A stretch of DNA of 64,000 nucleotides from Flavobacteriaceae bacterium (lineage in GTDB: Bacteria; Bacteroidota; Bacteroidia; Flavobacteriales; Flavobacteriaceae): assembly GCA_947483075.1 (NCBI GenBank), contig CANKLE010000009.1:1-64000 (forward strand). The letters are read 5' to 3'. The translations under genes were made by a program, and so were the position numbers. Each line of letters begins with the position of its first letter. Position 1 is the first letter of the stretch. The notes below the pieces were generated by a model, which was not told the origin of the DNA, did not search any database, and was given only the letters and a program-made list of their open reading frames with translations. This document shows positions 33,665 through 41,465 of this stretch, piece by piece.

Positions 33665-36535
33665 TTAACCCACCAAATTGATGATTTTTCCCGGCACGAT
33701 AATCACTTTATTGGGCGTACGGCCTTCTAATTGTTTTTGGGTACGCTCGTCGGCCATCACCATTTCTTCTATTTGGGCAGCGGTCAAATCGAGTGGCAAG
33801 GTGAGTGTGAAACGCATTTTTCCGTTGAACGAAACCGGATATTCTTTTTCGCTTTCTACCAAATACTGGGCTTCAAATACAGGAAAAGGAACTTCCGAAA
33901 TGGATCCCGAATGACCCAATATACTCCTCAATTCTTCGGCAATATGCGGCGCATAAGGCGATATCAATACCGCCAAGGGCGCTAAGATGGCGCGTTCGTG
34001 GCAATTTTGCGCTGATAATTCGTTGACGCAAATCATGAACTGACTCACCGAGGTATTGAACGAGAAATTCTCAATGTCTTCGGTCACTTTCTTGATGGTT
34101 TTGTGCAGCGATTTCCAGCTTTCTTTACTGGGCTCTTGGTTGGTAATCACCAAGCCATTTTCGTCAAAATACAAGCGACACAATTTTTTCAGAAAGCCAA
34201 ATACGCCCGTAATTCCGGCTGTATTCCAAGGTTTAGCTTGTTCTAAAGGACCCAAAAACATTTCGTACAGTCGCAGGGTGTCGGCGCCATATTCCTGGCA
34301 AATGTCATCGGGATTCACCACGTTGTATTTGGATTTCGACATTTTTTCAACTTCACGCCCCACGATAAATTTGCCGTTTTCGAGTACAAATTCAGCGTCT
34401 TTATAATCTGTGTACAACGGATGCGTTTTAAATTTTTGAATGTCTAATTCGTTGGTGATGTCATTAATGCAGGCCAAATCAACGTGAATGGGCTGTACTT
34501 TTTTATCGGCAATCAGGCCTTTGGAGTAGAGTGTTTTGGCATCTTCGCTGCGGTAAACAAAGGCACTCATGCCCAAAATCATGCCCTGGTTGATGAGTTT
34601 TTTGAAGGGCTCTTCGGTTGGCGCGTAGCCCAAATCTTTCAAGAATTTGTTCCAAAAGCGGGAGTACAACAAATGGCCTGTCGCGTGTTCGCTTCCGCCA
34701 ATGTACAAATCGACATTTTGCCAATACTGCAAGGCTTCCTGACTGGCAAATTCGCTTTGGTTTTGTGCATCCATATAGCGCATCCAATACCACGAACTAC
34801 CTGCCCAACCTGGCATCGTATTGAGTTCTAGTGGAAACACCGTTTTGTGGTCTATACATTCACAACTCACAACCGACATCTTTTCAACATCCCAAGCCCA
34901 AGTAGTTGCGTTTCCTAAGGGCGGTTGTCCGTCTTCGGTGGGCAAATAGTTGTCTACTTCGGGGAGTATGATAGGCAAATGCTCGGCAGCAATCATCTGT
35001 GGCAATCCGTTCACGTAATATACCGGGAAAGGCTCGCCCCAATAGCGCTGACGCGAAAATACGGCATCGCGCAAGCGGTAATTTATTTTGGCTTTTCCAG
35101 CGCCCATTTTTTCTAATTCGGTAATGACTTTTTGGGTTCCCGACTTGTAATCCAAGCCGTTTAAGAAATCGGAGTTTACCAATTCAAATCCTGCTTTTTC
35201 GGCATAGGCTGCTTGGGAAATGTCTTGATTAAAAATATTTTTGATTTCGGGCATGCCGTTTTGGCCTTTAAAGTGATGGGCAAAGGCATAATCGCGTTCG
35301 TCTCCACAGGGCACTGCCATCACTGCGCCCGTTCCGTAGCCCGCCAACACATAATCGCCTATCCAAACCGGAATGGGTTCTTTGGTAAATGGATGCTCGG
35401 CATAAGCCCCCGTAAATACACCCGATATGGTTTTTACATCGGCCATGCGCTCGCGCTCGGAGCGTTTGGCTGTGGCTTGAACATAGGCTTCAACTGCCGC
35501 TTTTTGCTCGGGCGAAGTAATTTGCGCCACCAATTCGTGCTCGGGTGCCAAGGTCATAAAAGTTACGCCAAAAATGGTATCCGGTCTCGTTGTGAATACT
35601 TCGATTGTTGCCAGTTGTCGGTTGTCGGTTGTGGGTTCTCCGGAGAACGGAGAACGGAGAACGGAGAACTTTACTAGAGCGCCCACCGATTTTCCAATCC
35701 AATTGCGCTGGGATTCTTTGATGGATTCGCTCCAGTCAATGGTGTCTAATCCTTGCAATAAGCGTTCGGCATAGGCAGAAATGCGCATCGACCATTGGGT
35801 CATTTTTTTGCGGATCACGGGGTGACCTCCGCGCTCAGAAACCCCATTGATGATTTCGTCATTGGCCAATACAGTTCCCAGCGCCGGGCACCAGTTTACC
35901 TCGGTTTCAGCCAAATAAGTAAGGCGGTATTGGAGTAGTATTTTTTGTTGGGCCGAATCGTCTAATGCCTTCCATTCTTGGGCAGAAAAAGCAGCAATTT
36001 GTTCGTCGCAAACGGCATTTATTTTGGAATTTCCTGCTTGTTCAAACTGGGCGATCAAGCTCGAAATGGGTTCGGCTTTGTCGCTGGTTTTGTTGTACCA
36101 GGAATTGTACAATTGGATGAAAATCCATTGGGTATGTTTGTAATAATCGGGGTTTGAGGTGCGCACTTCGCGTTCCCAATCAAAGGAGAACCCAATTTTG
36201 TCGAGTTGTTCGCGGTAACGGGCAATGTTTTCGCGCGTGGTTTTTTCGGGATGCTGACCGGTTTGAATGGCGTATTGTTCGGCGGGCAAACCAAAAGAAT
36301 CATAGCCTTGCGGATGCAGCACATTGAATCCTTTGTGTCGCTTGTATCGCGCAACAATATCAGAGGCAATGTAGCCCAACGGATGACCCACATGCAATCC
36401 TGCTCCCGAAGGATAAGGAAACATATCCAACACATAATACTTGGGTTTCTCGGATGCCGTAGTGGCGGCAAAGGTGCGGTGCTCGGCCCAGTATTTTTGC
36501 CATTTGGCTTCGATTTCTGTTGGATTGTATTTCAT
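33665..36535 (-). CDS. leuS: Leucine--tRNA ligase
   Basis: A 956-residue class I synthetase. The HIGH motif is HVGHPLGY near residue 48, the CP1 editing domain spans ~220-480 with TTRPDTIFG and GTGAVMAVP, and the KMSKS motif is EKMSKSKYN near residue 735. It charges tRNA-Leu and removes mischarged norvaline or isoleucine. Residues 290-308 (FSVLRSP, then GEPTTDNRQ) do not look like LeuS. They are coded by heptanucleotide tandem repeats that precede the editing motif IEVFTTRPDTIFG. Both flanks are intact, so the enzyme is probably functional. Confidence 0.95.
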   Translation of the reverse strand: MKYNPTEIEAKWQKYWAEHRTFAATTASEKPKYYVLDMFPYPSGAGLHVGHPLGYIASDIVARYKRHKGFNVLHPQGYDSFGLPAEQYAIQTGQHPEKTTRENIARYREQLDKIGFSFDWEREVRTSNPDYYKHTQWIFIQLYNSWYNKTSDKAEPISSLIAQFEQAGNSKINAVCDEQIAAFSAQEWKALDDSAQQKILLQYRLTYLAETEVNWCPALGTVLANDEIINGVSERGGHPVIRKKMTQWSMRISAYAERLLQGLDTIDWSESIKESQRNWIGKSVGALVKFSVLRSPFSGEPTTDNRQLATIEVFTTRPDTIFGVTFMTLAPEHELVAQITSPEQKAAVEAYVQATAKRSERERMADVKTISGVFTGAYAEHPFTKEPIPVWIGDYVLAGYGTGAVMAVPCGDERDYAFAHHFKGQNGMPEIKNIFNQDISQAAYAEKAGFELVNSDFLNGLDYKSGTQKVITELEKMGAGKAKINYRLRDAVFSRQRYWGEPFPVYYVNGLPQMIAAEHLPIILPEVDNYLPTEDGQPPLGNATTWAWDVEKMSVVSCECIDHKTVFPLELNTMPGWAGSSWYWMRYMDAQNQSEFASQEALQYWQNVDLYIGGSEHATGHLLYSRFWNKFLKDLGYAPTEEPFKKLINQGMILGMSAFVYRSEDAKTLYSKGLIADKKVQPIHVDLACINDITNELDIQKFKTHPLYTDYKDAEFVLENGKFIVGREVEKMSKSKYNVVNPDDICQEYGADTLRLYEMFLGPLEQAKPWNTAGITGVFGFLKKLCRLYFDENGLVITNQEPSKESWKSLHKTIKKVTEDIENFSFNTSVSQFMICVNELSAQNCHERAILAPLAVLISPYAPHIAEELRSILGHSGSISEVPFPVFEAQYLVESEKEYPVSFNGKMRFTLTLPLDLTAAQIEEMVMADERTQKQLEGRTPNKVIIVPGKIINLVG
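35612..35668. repeat. Heptanucleotide repeat arrays inside leuS
   Basis: Three units related to CGGTTGT (35612-35632), a transitional GGGTTCT, then four exact copies of CGGAGAA (35641-35668). The junction contains the 14-bp perfect palindrome GTTCTCCGGAGAAC (35635-35648). The span is 57 bases, or 19 codons, so the frame is kept. Confidence 0.9.
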
Positions 36536-36554
36536 CAGGATGCGTTTAGGTGGG

Positions 36555-36583
36555 CAAATTTACGTTTATTGTACGAAAGTCAA
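36555..36583 (-). promoter_or_regulatory. Complete leuS promoter (TTG and TAnnTTTG)
   Basis: On the minus strand, TTG at 36583-36581 is followed by 18 bases and then TAAATTTG (36562-36555). This matches the flavobacterial TTG-N17-23-TAnnTTTG consensus, 20 bases before the ATG. Confidence 0.65.
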
Positions 36584-36652
36584 AACTTTGAACGTTATAA
36601 ACTAAATTTAAACATTTTCTTTATTATTTTTACCCCATAATTTCTTTTATCT

Positions 36653-37528
36653 ATGAGTTCTTCCTTCGAAAAATTTCAAAAACGCCGACTAATTTCTTCC
36701 TATATTTCTGTTGTATTTAGTATGTTTTTGGTACTATTTCTCTTAGGATTATTGGGCTTGTTTATCATCAATTCCAAAAAATTAGCCGACGACTTCAAAG
36801 AAGAAATTGCCATGACGGTTTTCTTCAAAAACGAAGCAACCGATACGGTTTTTACTGCATTCAAAAGCGAATTGAAAACGGCCAAATTTGTCAAATCGAG
36901 CGTGTATGTCACCAAAGAGCAAGCGGCCAAAATGCACACCGACATCATTGGCGAAGATTTCATGACTTTTCTGGGTGCCAATCCACTGCAAAATTCTTTT
37001 GATATTCACCTAAAAGCCGATTACATCAATGCCGAGAGCATCCGTAAAATTGAAGATCATTTCCGATCAAACGAAATGGTGTCTGACGTGGTCTACGACA
37101 AACAATTGGTTAACTTAGTAAACGACAACATCAAAAAAGTAAGTTTATGGATCCTCATCATCAGCGGATTCCTGGCTTTGGTGGCTGTGGTACTCATCAA
37201 CAGCTCCATGCGTTTGTCCATTTATGCCAATCGTTTCATCATCAAAACCATGCAAATGGTGGGCGCAACCAAGTCCTTTATTCGCAAGCCTTTTGTTTTA
37301 CACAGTGTAAAATTGGGATTAGCGGGGGCGGTATGTGCGGTGATTGCTCTGCTCGGCTGTCTGATATACATTGACAGCAATTATCCTAATTTAGGCATCT
37401 TGAACAATCCGCTCGTGGTGGGCTTGGTGCTTTTTGGCGTGTTGGTGGTGGGCGTATTAATCACCTGGCTTAGCACCTATTTTGCCACACAACGTTACTT
37501 GAATTTACGAACTGACGATTTATACTAA
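36653..37528 (+). CDS. ftsX: Cell division protein FtsX (ABC transporter permease)
   Basis: A 291-residue FtsX. A first membrane segment near residues 22-45 is followed by a ~110-residue periplasmic loop (ENFKEEIAMTVFF-like start, with TKEQAAKMHTDIIGEDF) and three C-terminal membrane segments. With FtsE (not in this window) it forms an ABC-like complex that activates peptidoglycan hydrolases at the septum. It heads a conserved Bacteroidota cluster: ftsX, DUF3098, uppP, truB. Confidence 0.93.
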   Translation: MSSSFEKFQKRRLISSYISVVFSMFLVLFLLGLLGLFIINSKKLADDFKEEIAMTVFFKNEATDTVFTAFKSELKTAKFVKSSVYVTKEQAAKMHTDIIGEDFMTFLGANPLQNSFDIHLKADYINAESIRKIEDHFRSNEMVSDVVYDKQLVNLVNDNIKKVSLWILIISGFLALVAVVLINSSMRLSIYANRFIIKTMQMVGATKSFIRKPFVLHSVKLGLAGAVCAVIALLGCLIYIDSNYPNLGILNNPLVVGLVLFGVLVVGVLITWLSTYFATQRYLNLRTDDLY

Positions 37529-37547
37529 TCGATTTCTTGATTTAACC

Positions 37548-37832
37548 ATGAAAATAAAACCACAAAAAACAGAAGCGCCAAAAACAAACCCGACTTCCGC
37601 TGCACCAAAAGCTGAATTTCTTTTTAGCCAAGTGAACTATACTTTTTTATTGATTGGGATTGGCGTAATTATCTTGGGCTTTTTGCTCATGGCCGGCGGG
37701 GGAAGTGACAATCCTAAAGTGTTTAGCGAGGCCATCTTCAATTTTAGACGCATTCGATTGGCCCCTACTGTTGTTTTACTAGGGTTTGGCATTACAGTTT
37801 ACGCCATTTTGAAAAACTCGAAAAACAACTAG
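37548..37832 (+). CDS. DUF3098 membrane protein
   Basis: A 94-residue protein with a Pro/Lys/Thr-rich N-terminus and two membrane segments (YTFLLIGIGVIILGFLLM and APTVVLLGFGITVYAIL). The loop between them has GGGSDNPKVFSEAIFNFRR, the DUF3098 signature. Its function is unknown. It sits between ftsX and uppP, and its stop abuts the uppP start (TAGATG), which suggests a role tied to division or cell-wall lipid recycling. Confidence 0.9.
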   Translation: MKIKPQKTEAPKTNPTSAAPKAEFLFSQVNYTFLLIGIGVIILGFLLMAGGGSDNPKVFSEAIFNFRRIRLAPTVVLLGFGITVYAILKNSKNN

Positions 37833-38618
37833 ATGAATACCCTACAAGCTTTTGCCTTAGCCCTAATTGAAGGGATTACTGAATTTTTGCCTATTTCTTC
37901 AACCGGCCATATGATTATTGCCAGTTCCTTTTTTGGTATTGCCCACGAAGATTTCACCAAATTGTTTACCATTGTGATTCAATTGGGCGCAATTCTTTCT
38001 GTAGTGGTCTTGTATTTCAAACGCTTTTTTCAGTCGTTTGACTTTTACATTAAATTGTGTATAGCCTTTATTCCGGCGGTAATTTTTGGACTATTGTTTA
38101 GCAAAAAAATTGATGCCCTGCTGGAAAACCCCATAACAGTTGCTTTTTCTTTATTGCTTGGCGGCATTTTATTGCTCAAAGTAGACGAATGGTTTTCAGA
38201 GTCAAAAAACACAGAAATAACATACCCCACCGCCTTCAAAATAGGCTTGTTTCAATGCTTGGCTATGATTCCAGGTGTGTCTCGAAGTGGCGCGAGTATT
38301 GTGGGCGGAATGACACAAAAACTAAACCGAACTGCCGCCGCTGAATTCTCCTTTTTCTTGGCAGTACCTACCATGTTGGGGGCCACCGTAAAAAAATGTT
38401 ACGACTTTTACAAAGCGGGCTACGTGCTTAATGCACAAGAAATAAACCTGCTAATCCTTGGGAACATTGTGGCTTTTATCGTCGCGCTATTGGCTATAAA
38501 AAGCTTCATTGGCTTTCTCACCAAACACGGATTTAAATGGTTTGGATACTACCGAATTGCAATTGGCATTGCCTTATTGTTGATCCACTTTTTTATTCAT
38601 CCCCTTACCATTATATAA
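37833..38618 (+). CDS. uppP: Undecaprenyl-diphosphate phosphatase UppP
   Basis: A 261-residue polytopic membrane enzyme. [20 protein letters not shown] near residue 10 is the first BacA/UppP motif ([11 protein letters not shown]), and [14 protein letters not shown] near residue 150 is the second. It dephosphorylates undecaprenyl pyrophosphate to recycle the peptidoglycan lipid carrier and confers bacitracin tolerance. Its stop overlaps the truB start by one base (TAATG). Confidence 0.95.
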   Translation: MNTLQAFALALIEGITEFLPISSTGHMIIASSFFGIAHEDFTKLFTIVIQLGAILSVVVLYFKRFFQSFDFYIKLCIAFIPAVIFGLLFSKKIDALLENPITVAFSLLLGGILLLKVDEWFSESKNTEITYPTAFKIGLFQCLAMIPGVSRSGASIVGGMTQKLNRTAAAEFSFFLAVPTMLGATVKKCYDFYKAGYVLNAQEINLLILGNIVAFIVALLAIKSFIGFLTKHGFKWFGYYRIAIGIALLLIHFFIHPLTII

Positions 38619-39319
38619 TGGAGGCCGATGATTTTTTGAATGGTCAAGTACTACTAGTTGACAAACCCTTGCATTGGTCGTCCTTTCAGGCGGTAAACAA
38701 ATTGAAATATTTGCTGAAACGCAAATTTGACTTGCCCAAAAAATTCAAAATTGGACATGCTGGCACTCTAGACCCCTTGGCTTCTGGGTTGCTTATAATT
38801 TGCACCGGTAAATTGACCAAACAAATTTCGGTCATTCAGGGGCAACCCAAAGAATATACCGGCACCTTCTTTCTGGGCGCCACTACTCCTTCTTATGATC
38901 TTGAAACCGCTATCGATGCGCACTTTGCTATTGATCACATCGGTGCCGAAAATATCGAACAAGCACGAATGCAATTTATAGGTGAAATAGACCAAAAGCC
39001 ACCCGTGTTTTCGGCCATAAAAAAAGATGGTGTTCGCTTGTATGAGCATGCCCGTGCAGGAGAAATTGTAGAAATTGCTTCTCGTAAAACTACCCTTTAC
39101 GAATTTGAACTAACCCGTATTGCCTTGCCCGAAATTGATTTTCGAGTGGTGTGCAGCAAAGGAACCTATATTCGATCGTTGGCCTATGATTTTGGGCAAG
39201 CGCTAAATAGTGGTGCGCACCTCATCGCCTTACGCCGAACCAAAATTGGGGAATATGCGGTAGAAAACGCAGTTTCTATTGCTGATTATGAAGTGAAGTG
39301 GAAAGCACTTGATGCATAA
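38618..39319 (+). CDS. truB: tRNA pseudouridine(55) synthase
   Basis: About 233 residues from [32 protein letters not shown] supplies the catalytic aspartate near residue 52, and KGTYIRSLAYDFG is the conserved C-terminal motif. It makes pseudouridine 55 in the T-loop of tRNAs. The start overlaps the uppP stop by one base, and longer frames read into uppP. The last 44 bases overlap a convergent gene. Confidence 0.95.
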   Translation: MEADDFLNGQVLLVDKPLHWSSFQAVNKLKYLLKRKFDLPKKFKIGHAGTLDPLASGLLIICTGKLTKQISVIQGQPKEYTGTFFLGATTPSYDLETAIDAHFAIDHIGAENIEQARMQFIGEIDQKPPVFSAIKKDGVRLYEHARAGEIVEIASRKTTLYEFELTRIALPEIDFRVVCSKGTYIRSLAYDFGQALNSGAHLIALRRTKIGEYAVENAVSIADYEVKWKALDA

Positions 39320-39902
39320 GCGCCACAATTTCTTGTTGAATTTCAACCCCTTTATCTCGAAAATACCACAGTTGCAAATTGGCTTTGGCCGTTTCGTCAA
39401 CCAGGCCGTGTTCTTTTTTATAGTTGGCTATGAACTCGACTGCCCCTTTTGGGCGAGGACCCCATTGGCCTAAAAGTGTAAAATTTTCAGGATCTATGAT
39501 CAGCAATTTAGGCATGGCTTTGGCGCCATTGCTAAGCACCTGTTGCATGAGTGGGTCATTTTCGTCGCGAAACACTAATTTTAAATCGATGGAGGAATTG
39601 GCTTGAGCCATTTTATGGAGCACCGGCAAAACCTGAGCACCATCGGCACACCAACCTTCGGTGAGCACCAACCAAATATACTTTACGTCCCATTGCTCAA
39701 TTGCAGAAATTGTATCCGGAGTTAAACTGCTGGTTTTATCGAGTCGGTTCATGCGACTTTCGTTGAGCTCAGTGTAATGCAAAAACGCTTCCGATTGCTC
39801 ATTTCCGGTAACTCTTCCGGCTAAAAATTGGGTTTTAACACTAGCGCGATAGGCTTCGTAACTATAGGCTTTTGCTAAGGCCGATTGTATTTCATTTTTC
39901 AT
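39276..39902 (-). CDS. Thioredoxin-fold protein with a single active-site cysteine
   Basis: A 208-residue protein with a thioredoxin fold in its central half. The active-site position reads LTEGWCADGAQ, so the second Cys of CxxC is replaced by Gly and no other cysteine exists in the protein. It cannot be a dithiol reductase. It could bind thiols or persulfides, or be structural. The first ~50 residues are helical. The 3' end overlaps truB by 44 bases on the opposite strand. Confidence 0.83.
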   Translation of the reverse strand: MKNEIQSALAKAYSYEAYRASVKTQFLAGRVTGNEQSEAFLHYTELNESRMNRLDKTSSLTPDTISAIEQWDVKYIWLVLTEGWCADGAQVLPVLHKMAQANSSIDLKLVFRDENDPLMQQVLSNGAKAMPKLLIIDPENFTLLGQWGPRPKGAVEFIANYKKEHGLVDETAKANLQLWYFRDKGVEIQQEIVALMHQVLSTSLHNQQ

Positions 39903-40039
39903 AATCGAAGAAATTGTGTTTCTGCCCCCAAAGATACAGGAAATAAAAACCGATCATTCGTGCGTTTTGTCACATAAGCCCACTCTTTTTTGTATTGGAT
40001 ATTTTTTACAGACGGTCTTTTACAAAAACAGAATATACC

Positions 40040-40047
40040 TATATTTG
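40040..40047 (+). promoter_or_regulatory. -7 box for pyrH-frr
   Basis: TATATTTG lies 22 bases before the pyrH ATG and inside the longer upstream frame, which is therefore not coding. Confidence 0.6.
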
Positions 40048-40069
40048 CACAACTCAATACAACAGCAAA

Positions 40070-40780
40070 ATGAAGTACAACAGAATTCTTCTCAAATTAA
40101 GTGGCGAAGCCTTAATGGGCGACAAACAATACGGAATTGATCCGGCTCGTTTGTCGGAATATGCCGATGAAATCAAAAAAATACACGACATCGGAGTGGA
40201 GATTGCTATTGTGATTGGGGGTGGAAATATTTTTCGTGGAGTAGCGGGAGCAAGTAACGGGATAGATCGAGTGCAAGGAGATTATATGGGTATGTTGGCT
40301 ACGGTAATAAATGGCATGGCTTTGCAAGGCGCTCTAGAAAGTCGCGGCATGCTCACCCGTTTGCAAACCGCTTTAAAAATTGAAGCCATTGCAGAACCCT
40401 ACATCAAACGAAGAGCAGTGCGTCATTTAGAAAAAGGCCGCATCGTAATTTTTGGCGCTGGAACCGGGAATCCTTATTTTACAACTGATACGGCAGCCGT
40501 TTTGCGGGGCATTGAAATCAACGCCGATGTAATTCTAAAAGGAACCCGAGTAGATGGGATTTACACCGCCGACCCAGAAAAAGATCCCTTGGCAACTAAA
40601 TTTGATTTCATTTCGTTTGAGGAGGTGTTGAAAAAAGGATTGAACGTAATGGACACCACAGCTTTTACTTTGAGCCAAGAAAATAAATTACCTATTTTGG
40701 TGTTTGACATGAATAAAAAAGGAAACTTAGAAAAAATCTGCAACGGCGAAAACGTAGGAACCGTAGTAAATATTGGCTAA
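40070..40780 (+). CDS. pyrH: UMP kinase
   Basis: About 236 residues from [17 protein letters not shown], the standard PyrH start. [14 protein letters not shown] binds phosphate, [19 protein letters not shown] is the family signature, and [17 protein letters not shown] lies near residue 160. It phosphorylates UMP to UDP and is usually hexameric. It is followed 38 bases later by frr, the common pyrH-frr order. Confidence 0.96.
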   Translation: MKYNRILLKLSGEALMGDKQYGIDPARLSEYADEIKKIHDIGVEIAIVIGGGNIFRGVAGASNGIDRVQGDYMGMLATVINGMALQGALESRGMLTRLQTALKIEAIAEPYIKRRAVRHLEKGRIVIFGAGTGNPYFTTDTAAVLRGIEINADVILKGTRVDGIYTADPEKDPLATKFDFISFEEVLKKGLNVMDTTAFTLSQENKLPILVFDMNKKGNLEKICNGENVGTVVNIG

Positions 40781-40818
40781 GTAATAATCCTCCTAAAATA
40801 GATTAAAGCACAGTTAAC

Positions 40819-41382
40819 ATGACAGAAGAAATTGATTTTATATTAGAAAGTACCGAAGAATCGATGAACGGTTCTATTGCGCATTTAGAAAAATCGTTTT
40901 TAAACATTAGAGCCGGAAAAGCAAGCCCACAAATGTTGGGCAGTGTATTTGTAGATTATTATGGCACCCAAACGCCTTTGTCGCAAGTGGCCAATGTAAA
41001 CACTCCAGATGCGCGAACCCTGACTATACAGCCCTACGAAAAAAGCATGTTGGCACCTATCGAAAAAGCGATTATGATTGCCAATTTAGGGTTTAACCCG
41101 ATGAACAATGGCGATGTAGTTATTATTAGTGTACCGCCACTCACCGAAGAACGCCGCCGGGATTTGGTAAAGCAAGCCAAAGCCGAATCTGAAGATGCTA
41201 AAATTGGGATTCGAAATGCGCGAAAAGACGCCAATTCTGACATAAAGAAACTAGAAAAAGAAGGAACTTCAGAAGATTTTTGCAAAAAAGCAGAAGACGA
41301 AGTGCAAAACTTAACCAATGCGTTTATCAAAAAAGTAGACGAATTGTTGGCAGCAAAAGAAGTAGAAATTTTGAAAGTATAA
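40819..41382 (+). CDS. frr: Ribosome recycling factor
   Basis: A 187-residue RRF of normal length. It begins with a helical segment (IDFILESTEESMNGSIAHL), has LNIRAGKASPQMLGSVFVDYYG in the junction to domain II, and ends in a long helix with LTEERRRDLVKQAKAESED. With EF-G it splits post-termination ribosomes. It is co-transcribed with pyrH and followed by a terminator. Confidence 0.96.
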   Translation: MTEEIDFILESTEESMNGSIAHLEKSFLNIRAGKASPQMLGSVFVDYYGTQTPLSQVANVNTPDARTLTIQPYEKSMLAPIEKAIMIANLGFNPMNNGDVVIISVPPLTEERRRDLVKQAKAESEDAKIGIRNARKDANSDIKKLEKEGTSEDFCKKAEDEVQNLTNAFIKKVDELLAAKEVEILKV

Positions 41383-41405
41383 TGTGGTTTTAAAAAACCT
41401 AAAAT

Positions 41406-41445
41406 ACCGTCTCTTGAGTAGCCACTACTGGGAGGCGGTTTTTTA
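41406..41445 (+). terminator. Terminator after pyrH-frr
   Basis: An outer stem ACCGTCTC/GAGGCGGT (one G-T pair) encloses a second stem AGTAG/CTACT, followed by six Ts. It lies 23 bases after the frr stop. Confidence 0.85.
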
Positions 41446-41465
41446 TTAACCTCTTTTGGCAACCT

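Noticed and set aside
35213..35677. 154-codon open frame opposite leuS, including the heptamer array
   Set aside because: It is a shadow of the leuS editing domain. It has no start context and no family similarity.
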